A stretch of DNA of 62,608 bases from a virus, in IMG/VR virus record IMGVR_UViG_3300003323_000626, positions 1 to 62,608 of that record. One strand, written 5' to 3'. Under the pieces are notes generated by a model that saw only the letters and a program-made list of their open reading frames with translations, was not told where the DNA came from and did not search any database. Below are positions 7,312 to 16,705 of this stretch, piece after piece. Numbering within the stretch: position 1 is the first letter of the stretch; each line of letters begins with the position of its first letter. The position numbers and the translations under genes are program-made.

Positions 7312-9065
7312 TAGAACGTGTAGGTGATGACTGTGCGACGATAGACCTTCGTGCCATCAATCGCAGTCAGGTAGGGATCATTGTCCACCTTGATGGTAAC
7401 CAATCCAGTCGGAAACGTGGACGGGATCGAAGACAGAAGAGACGCAGACCAAGAATCGCAGAGCACGCCATTGTAGTTCGAGTTCGTTCCTGATATTCCG
7501 GACGCTTGCGCGAGATAGCCGCCGAGGCCGCGCTGTGTTTGAACGGCTACGCCAGTATCGGTTGGCGTGTACGTTTCGTAGAACGAAGCATAGGCTTCGA
7601 TTTCAAATGGGGCGGTGGATATTTTTGATGTGCCGTATGTCACCTCGACATCTACAAGGAGCGTGCGCTGCTTGGGAGGGCGGAGAACGAACTGTGGGGG
7701 CGAGCCGGTGAACTCTGCAATGCCTGGCTCCTCAAACTCCATGGTCTTTGGGTACGTGTCATCCGCCGGCGGCTTCTTGTACGTCGCCGTGTTCTTGGAG
7801 TATCCGCCGTCCGGACTCTGCTTGAGCGCGATGAGATAGTATCCGGCGCCCGGCGAAGAAGGAGTGGATGCAGCGGCGGTCAAAGTCGTCAACTGAACCA
7901 CGATTGCTCCGTCCGGTTCTCCGGAGGTTTCAATGCTCGCCTCGCCATTGGCTTCAGCCCAGCGGCGTTCGTAGACGTCGTATCCGTCCGCGTTCTTTAC
8001 GCTATCCTCAAACAGCGTGACCGTTCCGCCGATCGTAGCGCTCGGAGTGGCCGGCACTGCACCGAATTGAACCCGGTGATAAATGACGAGCGCGCCAGAT
8101 TGGACGATTGTCTTTTCGTCCACGACCAAACCTTTTGCGAAATATCCGGTCGCAGTCCACAGCCGGTATCCCGTGTCCTCCTCCATTTCCAATCCAACGA
8201 GGATGAATCCCGAAGGCATCGTAATGGGATTCGATGACGTCGATTGCGGCGTGACGTATCGGATGACAACCTTCGTCGCGCCGTCTCCAGAATTTGGCGA
8301 AGCGTAATTGAAATTCGTCGGGCCGCCCTGCGAGTTGTAGTATTCGATCGAAATTTGGCCGGCGGTTCCTGGGGTTCCGCCGCCCGCGGCTGCAACGTAC
8401 TTCGCGGAATACAGTGGAAGTCCCTCAACGTACTCGGTGCTCGTCCCTATGTACGTGTATCCAGAAGGGGCCGGAGGAACTTCGTTCAGATAGGTCAGTG
8501 TTCGCTCCAGAACTTTGCCGCCAAAACGCAGCTCAATGTTGTCGGACATCTCGCCGCTGTCGATGTATGTCAGCTTCCAGCGAATCAGCGTGCCATCATT
8601 TGGTGCTTCGAATTTTTGGAGCACGCATTCAGCGTTCGGGGCAGGTGCAGTGCTCGTTCCAACTACGTCTGAGTAGACAGTGGTGCCGTCTGAAAACTGG
8701 ATAAATTCATTAACGACGGTTTTCCTTCCGTACTGATCGTAGCTGATGTCGGTGCGGCCAACCTGCGTGCGATCGTTCTCATCAATCTGCTCGTATACGC
8801 GGAGCAAATACGGCGGCGGACTGTTGGGGGATTTATTCGGATTCTGCGTCTGTCCGATTATTTTTTGGTCGATTAGTCTCAGTCCGACATAGTCAGGGTC
8901 TTCTGATCCCCACGGAAGCTGCACATTCGCCTCAAGCTTCTCAATCGTCGGATACGTCGCCTGCCAGTCAGTGATGTCGTAACGTCTGCTGGAGCGACGG
9001 CGCAGGTCCGGCAATATTTCCAACTCCGCACCGCGATTGATCTGATCGAGAAATGCCACGCGCAA
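7311..9065 (-). CDS. large tail or adhesion-like structural protein
   Basis: 584 residues, first gene of the minus-strand cassette. Translation may begin at TTG 9065 or GTG 9059. The N terminus (RVAFLDQINRGAELEILPDL, then ITDWQATYPTIEKLEANVQL) looks like a virion-binding domain. The rest is repetitive beta: several copies of a block with Y.Y.GTSTEYVEGLPLYSAKYV-like and GFILVGLEMEEDTGYRLWTA-like strands, plus a YSDVVG/YDVYERRW type, as in trimeric fibres or baseplate-like plates built of repeated modules. It ends with YRRTVITYTF, like a terminal beta strand. It is likely a fibre or hub component; the family is unnamed. Confidence 0.5.
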   Translation of the reverse strand: MRVAFLDQINRGAELEILPDLRRRSSRRYDITDWQATYPTIEKLEANVQLPWGSEDPDYVGLRLIDQKIIGQTQNPNKSPNSPPPYLLRVYEQIDENDRTQVGRTDISYDQYGRKTVVNEFIQFSDGTTVYSDVVGTSTAPAPNAECVLQKFEAPNDGTLIRWKLTYIDSGEMSDNIELRFGGKVLERTLTYLNEVPPAPSGYTYIGTSTEYVEGLPLYSAKYVAAAGGGTPGTAGQISIEYYNSQGGPTNFNYASPNSGDGATKVVIRYVTPQSTSSNPITMPSGFILVGLEMEEDTGYRLWTATGYFAKGLVVDEKTIVQSGALVIYHRVQFGAVPATPSATIGGTVTLFEDSVKNADGYDVYERRWAEANGEASIETSGEPDGAIVVQLTTLTAAASTPSSPGAGYYLIALKQSPDGGYSKNTATYKKPPADDTYPKTMEFEEPGIAEFTGSPPQFVLRPPKQRTLLVDVEVTYGTSKISTAPFEIEAYASFYETYTPTDTGVAVQTQRGLGGYLAQASGISGTNSNYNGVLCDSWSASLLSSIPSTFPTGLVTIKVDNDPYLTAIDGTKVYRRTVITYTF

Positions 9066-9118
9066 TCACTGACGCTCTCGCTCGCTGATTTCAAGTTCGT
9101 ATCAGGTTTCTTGTTACG

Positions 9119-9129
9119 CTTGACACAAG
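9119..9129 (+). promoter_or_regulatory. CTTGACACAAG element in the divergent intergenic region
   Basis: The 90-base gap between the minus-strand tail cassette and the plus-strand capsid genes holds CTTGACACAAG, a palindrome (CTTG / CAAG) containing a perfect TTGACA. The core lies 37 bases before the scaffold ATG, the same distance as copy 1 before the GT9 gene. Being symmetric, it could serve both directions. No matching -10 box is visible. Confidence 0.45.
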
Positions 9130-9155
9130 TAGGTCATCACCCCATGCGGTGAATC

Positions 9156-10346
9156 ATGGAAAACGACCAGCGCGGGACTCCCGCTGTTCAGGCAGAAAGT
9201 GCAGCCCCGGCGGCGGCTCAACCCGCGGCCAGTTCTTCGACAGTTCAGACGACGGATATTAACGCAGCAGCGAAGGCGGCAAGGACGCCGGCCGAACTCA
9301 TGGCGCTCGCGAGGCAACTCCGCGAGAACCCGAAGGTGAGGCTCGACACGTCCAAGCCGACCGAAGCTCCGAAACCCGCCGCTCAACCGGCGGCCGAAAC
9401 CCAGCCCGCAGTCGAGGCAACTCCTGCGCCCGCTGAAGCGGCCACCCCTGAGGCCGAGACCCCGGAAACGGAGACGCCGGCCCAAGAAGAGACGGCACCA
9501 GCCGAAACGACTGCGGAGGAGACGACCGAACCCGAGGAGACCGAGGACAGTGGCGAAGGCCCTGTTACCCCGATCACCGGCAAACGGGCGCACCTCCGGC
9601 TCAATGAGGCCGATGAAGTAGGGAGGCTCGCGCTGGCGTATCAGAAGCGAAATCGCGACTGGACACTTTCTCAGGCATTGGAGGCAGCCCAGAGGCAACT
9701 CGGGGTGACGCCGGCCAAGACTGAGGCGGCGCAACCGGAAGCGATCGAGCAGGCCCCGAAGTTGCCGCAGTCTACGAAAGAGGCGGATGCCCTTATCTCG
9801 CAGACGCTTGCGGATTACAAAAAGGCCATGACGGAGGTTCGCTTCGAAGACGCTGCAGACCTTCAGGCGAAGCTGATTGAACTCCAGACGCATCGCACGG
9901 AACTCGTGCGCAATGCGGAGCGACAGCAGGCTCAGGCGGAGCAGAACTACCACAAAGAGTTCGACGCATCGCACGCCAAAGCTGTTGATATGTATCCGTT
10001 TGCCGCAGACCCGAAGAGTCCGGGCGGAAAACGCATGGCCGAGATCGACACCATTCTCAAGCAGAACGGCGACCCGCTTTTCGACCATCCGAACAAGCCG
10101 CTCAAGTTGGCTCAAATGGTTGCGGCTGAACTTAATATCGCGCCACGCAATAAGAATGCCGCGCCGGCAAAACCTGCCGCAGCGCCCGCGCCCGCACAGC
10201 CGAAGAAGGGCATCCTCCCCACGGGAGGTTCACGCACCACGCCGCCACCCGCAGCAGAAAAACCCGCGATTCAGCAGCAGATTCAAGCGGTTAAGAGCGT
10301 TCACGATCTGAGGAAAGTCCTCCGTTCCGTGGGCGTTCCGACCTGA
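9156..10346 (+). CDS. probable capsid scaffolding protein
   Basis: 396 residues immediately upstream of the major capsid gene. Layout: a long acidic Ala/Pro/Glu/Thr-rich low-complexity N-terminal half (about 15-135); a folded helical middle (RAHLRLNEADEVGRLALAYQ, QALEAAQRQLGV); a coiled-coil stretch at about 205-270 (ADALISQTLADYKKAMTEVR, LQAKLIELQTHR); a Pro-rich linker; and a short basic C-terminal helix (VKSVHDLRKVLRSVGV) of the kind that binds coat protein. Acidic, coiled-coil, helix-ended proteins in this position are scaffolds. A weak ribosome-binding site, GGTGA, precedes the ATG. No catalytic protease motif is seen. Confidence 0.65.
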   Translation: MENDQRGTPAVQAESAAPAAAQPAASSSTVQTTDINAAAKAARTPAELMALARQLRENPKVRLDTSKPTEAPKPAAQPAAETQPAVEATPAPAEAATPEAETPETETPAQEETAPAETTAEETTEPEETEDSGEGPVTPITGKRAHLRLNEADEVGRLALAYQKRNRDWTLSQALEAAQRQLGVTPAKTEAAQPEAIEQAPKLPQSTKEADALISQTLADYKKAMTEVRFEDAADLQAKLIELQTHRTELVRNAERQQAQAEQNYHKEFDASHAKAVDMYPFAADPKSPGGKRMAEIDTILKQNGDPLFDHPNKPLKLAQMVAAELNIAPRNKNAAPAKPAAAPAPAQPKKGILPTGGSRTTPPPAAEKPAIQQQIQAVKSVHDLRKVLRSVGVPT

Positions 10347-10410
10347 GTGAGTCGGCAGCCGATAGCCCTCCGCCGGTAGGTTACTGGCAGAATTCCAACT
10401 TTTTACGACA

Positions 10411-11904
10411 ATGGCTTGGGAAATCGGCACACCGAATACCGCGACCGCGCTAGCCGCGATGTCGCCCGAATCAGTTCGAATCCTCTGGCAGAAGACGGTG
10501 GACGTCTTCGAACAGACGGAGGACTTCTTTGCCCAGTTCGAGGGTTCCACCAAGGACTCCCCGATCATGGTTATCAATGACACCTCGGCCGACAAGGGCC
10601 TGAAGTTCCGCGTCACCTCGCGCGCCGGCTACTATGGCCGCGGCAAGTCCGGCGATGCTCTGTTCACCGATCAGGACGACTTCGAACAGGATGTCATCAA
10701 CAACAACGAGTTGCAGGCCGACTACCTGCGCAACGCCACCTCTGCGACCAAGCGTACCGACGAGTACATGGGCATGCAGGGCGAACTCGTTGACGGCCAA
10801 GCGGCCGAACTCGGCAAGTGGATGGGCCGTGAAAAGTCGGCCCGCATCGGCATGATGTTCGTCCTCCAGGGTGGCCCCGAGAACCTCCTGATCGGCGGCG
10901 GAAAGGCCACTGAAGCGGACCTCGTGACCGCAGATGGCCTGTCGTACAACGACGTGCTGTTCATGGGTCAGGCGCTCAAGCCCATGGGCGGTCGCCCGGC
11001 TGAAGTCGGCACGATCCGCGGCACGCCGGTATACAAGTACATCCTCGCCGGCACCACGCCGGGCCTGTTCTCGCTCAAGCAGGACGATGACTACAAGCAA
11101 ATCCTGCGCGACGCCGGCCCCCGCGAGAAGTACGACGAGAATCCGCTGTTCACGGGCGGCTACATGGAGCTGGACGGCCACTCCATCCGCGAACTCAACC
11201 CGATCGACCCGGATGGTTATGCGTGGTCCGGCTCGTGGTGGAACGCCAAGGCTTACCTCGGTGCTGCCATCACCGCTGGCACCTCGACCTTCGCCATCAA
11301 AGGCGGCGGTTCGGCAGCTGCCGCGGCCAAGACCAACATCGACTACTTCCGGTTCTTCCCGAACTTCGCTTTCGAGTTCACGCCGGAGGACATCTATGTG
11401 CCGGGTTCCACGGTGCAGTACCTCCTCGTGGTCGCCCCGCGCGGTCCGGTCACGGCGAGCAACCCGACGCCGGGCGGCATCGGCATGTACTCGTACACCA
11501 CGGGCAACAACGGCAACCAGATCACCATCGTCAATCGCCTCGGGCCGGCCAATGCCGGTGCCATGGTCTCGACTCTCGGCAGTGTGACCTGGAACACGGG
11601 AGTCTGGGCGGGTCGCCATGCGGAGAACTTCCCCATCGGCTCCACCATCGTTCTCTGCAACGCCAAGGGCGTGCCGATCGGCGACACGGTGATGATGGGC
11701 GCCATGGCCGCCATCCGCGGCTACGGCATGTACCGCAACTGGCGCACCCAGTGGGATGTGGACGGCCAGTTCGAAACCCGGAAGTACATCACCACGGTCT
11801 TCGGGCAGAAGCTCCGCAAGAACGTGAATGATAAGTACCCCGGTTACGTTCGTTTGCGCTCGGCCATCAGCTATCCTGAGCTGGGCCTTCCGACCGTCAC
11901 CTAA
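10411..11904 (+). CDS. major capsid protein, N4 gp56-like / DUF4043-like
   Basis: 497 residues, the shell protein of the head. N-terminal features fit the N4-gp56 type: ALAAMSPESVRILWQKTVDV, then FFAQFEG, a strand pair GLKFRVTSRAG and a loop with GDALFTDQDDFEQD. The spine-helix region follows (LGKWMGREKSARIGMMFVLQ), then RGTPVYKYILAG. The later half (about 270 on) contains GGYMELDGHSIRELNPID and DIYVPGSTVQYLLVVAPRGP. The high-GC, strongly biased codons fit a highly expressed gene. There is no Shine-Dalgarno site before the ATG. A long antisense frame in this gene is a codon-bias shadow. Confidence 0.8.
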   Translation: MAWEIGTPNTATALAAMSPESVRILWQKTVDVFEQTEDFFAQFEGSTKDSPIMVINDTSADKGLKFRVTSRAGYYGRGKSGDALFTDQDDFEQDVINNNELQADYLRNATSATKRTDEYMGMQGELVDGQAAELGKWMGREKSARIGMMFVLQGGPENLLIGGGKATEADLVTADGLSYNDVLFMGQALKPMGGRPAEVGTIRGTPVYKYILAGTTPGLFSLKQDDDYKQILRDAGPREKYDENPLFTGGYMELDGHSIRELNPIDPDGYAWSGSWWNAKAYLGAAITAGTSTFAIKGGGSAAAAAKTNIDYFRFFPNFAFEFTPEDIYVPGSTVQYLLVVAPRGPVTASNPTPGGIGMYSYTTGNNGNQITIVNRLGPANAGAMVSTLGSVTWNTGVWAGRHAENFPIGSTIVLCNAKGVPIGDTVMMGAMAAIRGYGMYRNWRTQWDVDGQFETRKYITTVFGQKLRKNVNDKYPGYVRLRSAISYPELGLPTVT

Positions 11905-11966
11905 TCGGTGACGCTTCCTCTCGGGGTCGGCGCTGAATAAGCCCGGCCCCCTTGGGGACACTTTTT

Positions 11967-12332
11967 ATGTCAGCCAAACTCATCATCTGGTGCTCGGGGC
12001 GACCCGCGCTCAACGGCCACAAGCGCCGCTCGTTCCTCTGGAACACGGAATTCAACTGCTACGTCCACGAGAACAAGGTTCTGGACGAGCGAGAATTCAA
12101 CGCAGTCGTCGAAGCCGTGTTCAAGAAGAACTCCGACTTGCGGCCCTGTGTGCGCGTCGTCGGATTCTCTGATGGCACCGCGGCCCCGGCTCCGGTGACG
12201 ACGATCACTGCGGCACGCGAGGTGACACTGGATGAGGCATTGGCCGTGGTGCAGCGCATGGCACCCGAAAAATTGCGCAAGACAAGCCAAGGGCGACCGC
12301 CCGCCGCCGCGAGGGCGATGGAAGTCGCGTAG
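11967..12332 (+). CDS. small head-completion-like hypothetical protein
   Basis: 121 residues. The N-terminal half is a compact beta-alpha unit (MSAKLIIWCSGRPALNGHKR, then SFLWNTEFNCYVHENKVLDE). The C-terminal half is an Ala/Thr-rich linker ending in a basic stretch (EKLRKTSQGRPPAAARAMEV). A position between the coat and adaptor genes is where decoration or head-completion proteins usually lie. ATG 11967 is preceded by gacacttttt, so there is no Shine-Dalgarno site. No family is recognised. Confidence 0.6.
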   Translation: MSAKLIIWCSGRPALNGHKRRSFLWNTEFNCYVHENKVLDEREFNAVVEAVFKKNSDLRPCVRVVGFSDGTAAPAPVTTITAAREVTLDEALAVVQRMAPEKLRKTSQGRPPAAARAMEVA

Positions 12333-12344
12333 GAATGAACCGTT

Positions 12345-13052
12345 GTGCAAATCGTAGCCGTCCGAAACGACCTGCTGAGTAAGCTGGGGATAGACGATGC
12401 CGCGTCCGCCGATGCGCTGACGCTGCAAGACGTGCTCGTCGCCATCAATGGCGCGGGCCAACTGCTCCAGACGGCGGGGCAGGATTATTTCACGCGCGAA
12501 GAGATCACGGTAGGCATCTACGCCGGCACCTCCATCTACCCGATCTCGCGCTCGGTCCAGGCGGTCCTGGGGCCGGTTCGGCTGGATGATGAAAAGCCGC
12601 TGCGCGGGCTGGAAAGCCAAGGCCAGTACGACCAGTTTGATCGCATCTTCATGGGCGGTTCGGATTACGGCCCTGGCGACGGCATCCCGGAAGCGTACTG
12701 GGTGAAGTATCTCCGCGAGGGCACGACGGGCGACATCTGTTCAATCGAACTATTTCTAGCACCGAAGCCGGTGGACTCCGGAAGCGTTGTAATAGAGGTG
12801 GTCAACGACTGGACGGAGTACGAGATCGCGGACCTGGATTCGACGGAGGAATTGCCGGTCGCCCAAAACTACTGCGAGTCAATCTTCCTCCCCATCGCTC
12901 GCATGCTCGTCATGCGCTCGCGCCTGTTCAGCCGGCCAGACCTCGGCGCCCAGTTGCAGGCTGATGGCGAGGCGGCGCTGGCAAGACTCGGGGTTTCCGG
13001 CGGATTCCCGAATCAGGAGCAACCTTATCCGCCGCGGAGGACTGAAGGATGA
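12345..13052 (+). CDS. head-tail adaptor-like protein
   Basis: 235 residues from GTG 12345. The C-terminal third reads LPVAQNYCESIFLPIARMLV, then RSRLFSRPDLGAQLQADGEA and LARLGV: the helix-loop-helix ending of phage adaptor proteins that bind below the portal (residues of the type P..Y...I.....AR..ARS..F.RPDL..QL..D...AL). The N-terminal part has helical QDVLVAINGAGQLLQTAGQD and beta segments. It overlaps the next gene by four bases. Function is inferred from family style and position. Confidence 0.65.
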   Translation: MQIVAVRNDLLSKLGIDDAASADALTLQDVLVAINGAGQLLQTAGQDYFTREEITVGIYAGTSIYPISRSVQAVLGPVRLDDEKPLRGLESQGQYDQFDRIFMGGSDYGPGDGIPEAYWVKYLREGTTGDICSIELFLAPKPVDSGSVVIEVVNDWTEYEIADLDSTEELPVAQNYCESIFLPIARMLVMRSRLFSRPDLGAQLQADGEAALARLGVSGGFPNQEQPYPPRRTEG

Positions 13053-14227
13053 GCACGCAAGCACTCCAAGGAAAGATTCCGTTGGTCGCCGGCCAGCAGA
13101 GCTACGACATCACGTTCTCGCCCAATTTCCCGGCGCTCCCGACCGGACTGGAACTTTCGCTCGCGATGCCAAGCGATTCGGGCGAGATTTTCTCCGTAGC
13201 TGCGGCGTGGAATACCCTCTCGGTATCCGGCGTCACGGTCTGGCTCTCTGGCGTTCCGACGTCTGCATCGGACGGCGGCTACATTCTCTGGTCTGCGTCC
13301 GGCCCAGTCCCCACCATCTCCTCCGGCCCGAGTCGCGGAATCAAAGTGGTTCAACTCTGCAATCGAATCGGGCGCCGGGCTCGCGGAGGCGACTTCACGA
13401 AGTTGTCGATGAACGAGCAGGAGGACATTCTGGAGGCCGCGAACGCGGCACTCCAGCGGTTGTATAACGCGCTTCCGACGTACTTCAAAGAGCAGACACA
13501 GGGGTTCGTCCTCCCCGCTCCGATTGCGGCCACCGGCATCGGCGTTCAGCAGTACGGGAAGGCTGTCACTGGAATCACGTTCACCGACGCGCAATTCGGC
13601 CAGTCCATTGTGCTGGAAGGCGATCCCGCGTGGAACCAGATCATCGGCGAGGCCGAGCTTTTGAATCCATACATGGGACCGACCGGCACGGTGGGCGCAA
13701 CGATCTACGGCGACGCCATCCACTCCGACACGTATCCGCTTGACCGGATCATCGGCAACCCGCAGTTCGCGAACCAGAATATTTTCCCGCTCGCGAATTT
13801 CCAGATGGTGAATGTCAACAACGGCGCGGGATCGAACTGGCTGTGGCAGCAGACGGTCGGCGTCCCTCAAGCGTGGTGGCCGCAGGTGTTCGGAAATTCC
13901 CAAGGGAACAAGCCGATCATGGTGCTCAAGTTCGCGCCCGCTCCCGAGCAGGCGTATTCGGTAAACGTGCGTATCGGCTTCTGGCCGAAGCGACTGACGC
14001 TCGCGGACTACAATGCCAACACGGAATTGCCGGTGCCTGATCAGTTCATTGAGAAGGCGCTCATTCCCATGTGCCTCCAGGAGTTCATGTCGTCGCCCGC
14101 CTGGGAGGCGAGCAAGAATGACGACAACGTGGTTACGCGAGGTGAAACCGGAGAGGTGTTCGCTCGTAATCAGCTTGGACAAATCGGAGCGCCTCAGAAC
14201 CGAGTCTACTGCCCGATTGGTTACTAG
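13049..14227 (+). CDS. second adaptor or tail-base protein
   Basis: 392 residues, coupled to the previous gene by an ATGA overlap. It has an N-terminal beta sandwich (PLVAGQQSYDITFSPNFPAL, VTVWLSGVPTSASDGGYILW), then a helical segment with a connector-like signature (LSMNEQEDILEAANAALQRL, YNALPTYFKEQ), an insertion, and a final helix pair (LPVPDQFIEKALIPMCLQEF, SSPAWEAS). The P.P..F.E......C..EF..SP.W pattern matches phage adaptor or tubular-protein ends. It probably forms the ring between adaptor and tail tip of a short-tailed virion. Confidence 0.55.
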   Translation: MSTQALQGKIPLVAGQQSYDITFSPNFPALPTGLELSLAMPSDSGEIFSVAAAWNTLSVSGVTVWLSGVPTSASDGGYILWSASGPVPTISSGPSRGIKVVQLCNRIGRRARGGDFTKLSMNEQEDILEAANAALQRLYNALPTYFKEQTQGFVLPAPIAATGIGVQQYGKAVTGITFTDAQFGQSIVLEGDPAWNQIIGEAELLNPYMGPTGTVGATIYGDAIHSDTYPLDRIIGNPQFANQNIFPLANFQMVNVNNGAGSNWLWQQTVGVPQAWWPQVFGNSQGNKPIMVLKFAPAPEQAYSVNVRIGFWPKRLTLADYNANTELPVPDQFIEKALIPMCLQEFMSSPAWEASKNDDNVVTRGETGEVFARNQLGQIGAPQNRVYCPIGY

Positions 14228-14254
14228 CACTTTAACCCTCAATCCAAACTCACC

Positions 14255-14554
14255 ATGGCCTCACCCTTTCGTTTCGGCTCTCGCACCCAGCAGTCGCGCG
14301 CCGTCGTCGCAATCAACACCCCGATTCCGGACCTCGGAGGCATCGTCATCTCTGACACCAATGCTCACGACCTGACGGCAAAGCCGGCTATCGCGATTCA
14401 GGCGCTCGCGGCTGCGGTGGCAAATCTCACGGGCTCCAATCTAGACGGCACCGTGACGTCAGTCCCGATTCCGGTTGGTGTCACCATCTACGGATACTTC
14501 CCGAAGGTGACCCTCGCCTCCGGCACGGTCATCGCGTACTACTCAAAGGACTAA
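14255..14554 (+). CDS. small beta-rich structural protein
   Basis: 99 residues, mostly strands and short Ala-rich helices ([56 protein letters not shown]). The pattern is compatible with a small decoration, cement or tail protein. The ATG has no Shine-Dalgarno site (leader ccaaactcacc) but its gene lies among structural genes. The next gene starts two bases after its stop. No family is recognised. Confidence 0.55.
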   Translation: MASPFRFGSRTQQSRAVVAINTPIPDLGGIVISDTNAHDLTAKPAIAIQALAAAVANLTGSNLDGTVTSVPIPVGVTIYGYFPKVTLASGTVIAYYSKD

Positions 14555-14555
14555 C

Positions 14556-16415
14556 ATGCGCACGCTGCTGTTTATTCTGCTGGCCACGCTGGCGCTCAGC
14601 GCGCCGACTACGCCGATAAATAATTTGATCGTGCAGAACAACGGCACGGCGCAGACTGGCGTGCTGCTCGGGAACGGCGCATCGCCCGTGAGTGTTGCTA
14701 CGGGGCTGAGCGGAGGCACGACGGGACAAGTTCTCGCCAAGGCGTCGAATTCCAATTTCGACTACACTTGGTCCACTGCCTCGACGGGAACGGTCACATC
14801 GTTCAGCGCGGGCAATCTTTCGCCGCTGTTCACGACCAGCGTAGCGACGGCAACCACGACACCCGCGCTCACGTTTTCGCTGTCCAATACGGCGCAAAAC
14901 TCGGTGCTCGCTGGACCGTCTTCCGGCGGTACTGGCGCGCCGACGTATCGGGCGCTAATGGGCGCAGATATTCCGGCCATAAGCCTCGCCTCTTCCGGAA
15001 ATGGCGGCGTCACCGGAAACCTTCCAGTCGCGAATCTTAACTCGGGAACGTCGGCATCAGCCACTACATTCTGGAGAGGCGACGGCACTTGGGGAACGCC
15101 GACAGGAACCGGCGCGGCCTCAATCACCGGCACCGCCAATCAGGTGTTGGCGAACGGAACTTCTGGATCAGCGCAGACCGGCGCGATTACACTGACCACG
15201 CCACAAGATATTGCGACCACGAGCAGCCCGACCTTCGCGAATCCAACAGTCACCTCGCTCAATCTCGGCGTGGCCACGCCAGGCGTGGTCGGCGGCAGCT
15301 CGGGCGCGATTTCGCTGACGGCCGCTGGTACCAACCAGAACGTGACGATTACGCCGAGCGGGACTGGCCGGGTGAATATTGCGACCGGCATCACATTCCC
15401 ATCCGTTGGAAATATTGGACCGGACGGCAGTAGTGTTCTGACAATCGCGGCCATAAATGGAGGAAACGGTATCAACCTGAACCCCAGCGGGACCGGCACG
15501 GTAGTGGTTAATGGATCGAATGCCTTTGTCACGGCGAATACATCCGGGACATTCGGAGGATTCCGGTTTCAGACCAATGGCAACGATCGTTGGACGAATG
15601 CGATAAACGGTAGTGCTGATCTCATCATCAGCCGATTCAATGCCAGTGGCGTTTTTCAGGATAATATCATCTCCGTATTTAATGCGTCGGGCACGGTCGC
15701 GATTGGTCCGAGCGTAACCGCTGGTGCGCGTCTGAAGATTGGAGGGGCATTGTCGTCTTCTGCCTGGGGTACTGCCGGGCCAGGCATTCAGGTAATCGCA
15801 ACGACATTCACCGACACCAACTCCTCTGGCACCGTCGCCACCGCCGTCGCCAACAGCTTCGCTGCCCCGACGTTCGCAGCATCGAGCGCAACCACGTTTA
15901 CTGACGTTTTCAATGGATATTTTGCCGGCCCCGTTGCCGCCGGAACGAACGTAACTCGAACAAGGCCGCATACGTTGGGGGTAGTCGATTCTACATCCGC
16001 ATCTTCTTCTATAACTGGTGGATTTATTGTGGCCGCCACGTTGGGAACGGCGGCAACTTCAACGGGAATTGGCGGAGGAAACATTAACACGGGTGCCAAT
16101 ATCACATTCGGCGGAATCATGGTCGTATCGACCGACACGCTTTCCGGCGCCGGCGCAGTATCGGTTACGAAGGATACTACCAAACTGACGTCCACCGGCT
16201 CCGCACAAGCCATCACGCTCGCTGATGGGACTGATGGCCAGATTAAACGAATCGTGCACGACGTCGACGGTGGGAGCATGGTGCTCACCCCGACGACGAA
16301 GACCGGATTTTCCACGATCACATTCACCAATGCCGGCGACACAGTCACGCTGGAGTTCGTCACGACCCGCGGCTGGATGGTGATGGGCAGCTACGGTGTA
16401 ACGATCGCTCCCTAA
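14556..16415 (+). CDS. tail-fibre-like repeat protein with a signal peptide
   Basis: 619 residues. The first 16-18 residues, [18 protein letters not shown], look like a Sec signal peptide (n-region R, hydrophobic core, ALSA cleavage box). The mature part is rich in Gly, Thr, Ser, Ala and Asn, with repeats typical of fibres: [57 protein letters not shown] or GTGTV motif recurs every 60-100 residues. The C terminus ([20 protein letters not shown]) looks like a trimerisation or adhesin domain. A secreted leader on a fibre-like virion protein is unusual. Alternatives are a phage-encoded surface protein or a misassigned start, but no other start suits the overlap. Confidence 0.6.
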   Translation: MRTLLFILLATLALSAPTTPINNLIVQNNGTAQTGVLLGNGASPVSVATGLSGGTTGQVLAKASNSNFDYTWSTASTGTVTSFSAGNLSPLFTTSVATATTTPALTFSLSNTAQNSVLAGPSSGGTGAPTYRALMGADIPAISLASSGNGGVTGNLPVANLNSGTSASATTFWRGDGTWGTPTGTGAASITGTANQVLANGTSGSAQTGAITLTTPQDIATTSSPTFANPTVTSLNLGVATPGVVGGSSGAISLTAAGTNQNVTITPSGTGRVNIATGITFPSVGNIGPDGSSVLTIAAINGGNGINLNPSGTGTVVVNGSNAFVTANTSGTFGGFRFQTNGNDRWTNAINGSADLIISRFNASGVFQDNIISVFNASGTVAIGPSVTAGARLKIGGALSSSAWGTAGPGIQVIATTFTDTNSSGTVATAVANSFAAPTFAASSATTFTDVFNGYFAGPVAAGTNVTRTRPHTLGVVDSTSASSSITGGFIVAATLGTAATSTGIGGGNINTGANITFGGIMVVSTDTLSGAGAVSVTKDTTKLTSTGSAQAITLADGTDGQIKRIVHDVDGGSMVLTPTTKTGFSTITFTNAGDTVTLEFVTTRGWMVMGSYGVTIAP

Positions 16416-16705
16416 TGCCCCTCCCCCGCTACAGTCCCGGCCCTGTGGATTACTGGCTCGCTGAGGCAGCCACGCAGTTCATCAATGGAGCGATTGCGGG
16501 ATTCAAGACCGCCGCGACCGGGGGCCTTGTTATCGGCGGCGGCGTCGCGGCGAGCGAGCTCGGGAATAAGGTCTCGCCCGTCATGAATGCGCTCCTAGCG
16601 ATCGGCTCGATCGCGGCGACCTGCGGTGGCGCCGGACTGACCCGCGTCGTTGACTGGCACAAGACAAACGAATTCCCGAATCCCTGGCCTCGCCCCAAAG
16701 AATGA
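16415..16705 (+). CDS. holin-like small membrane protein
   Basis: 96 residues, start overlapping the previous stop (TAATG). Two hydrophobic segments are visible, about 23-50 (FINGAIAGFKTAATGGLVIG then GGVAASEL) and about 56-76 (PVMNALLAIGSIAATCGGAG), separated by a short polar turn. The C-terminal tail is Trp/Pro/Lys-rich. A two-helix small protein placed in front of DUF1353 and a lipoprotein fits a class II holin. The evidence is topology and context; there is no named family. Confidence 0.5.
   Translation: MPLPRYSPGPVDYWLAEAATQFINGAIAGFKTAATGGLVIGGGVAASELGNKVSPVMNALLAIGSIAATCGGAGLTRVVDWHKTNEFPNPWPRPKE

Noticed and set aside
9114-10115. Minus-strand frame across the scaffold gene
   Set aside because: Repetitive Arg/Leu-rich product from the antisense of Ala/Glu/Pro codons.
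10471-11961. Minus-strand 496-residue open frame across the capsid gene
   Set aside because: It mirrors the plus-strand codon bias of a high-GC gene, has no start signal and a low-complexity Arg/Gly/Val-rich product.
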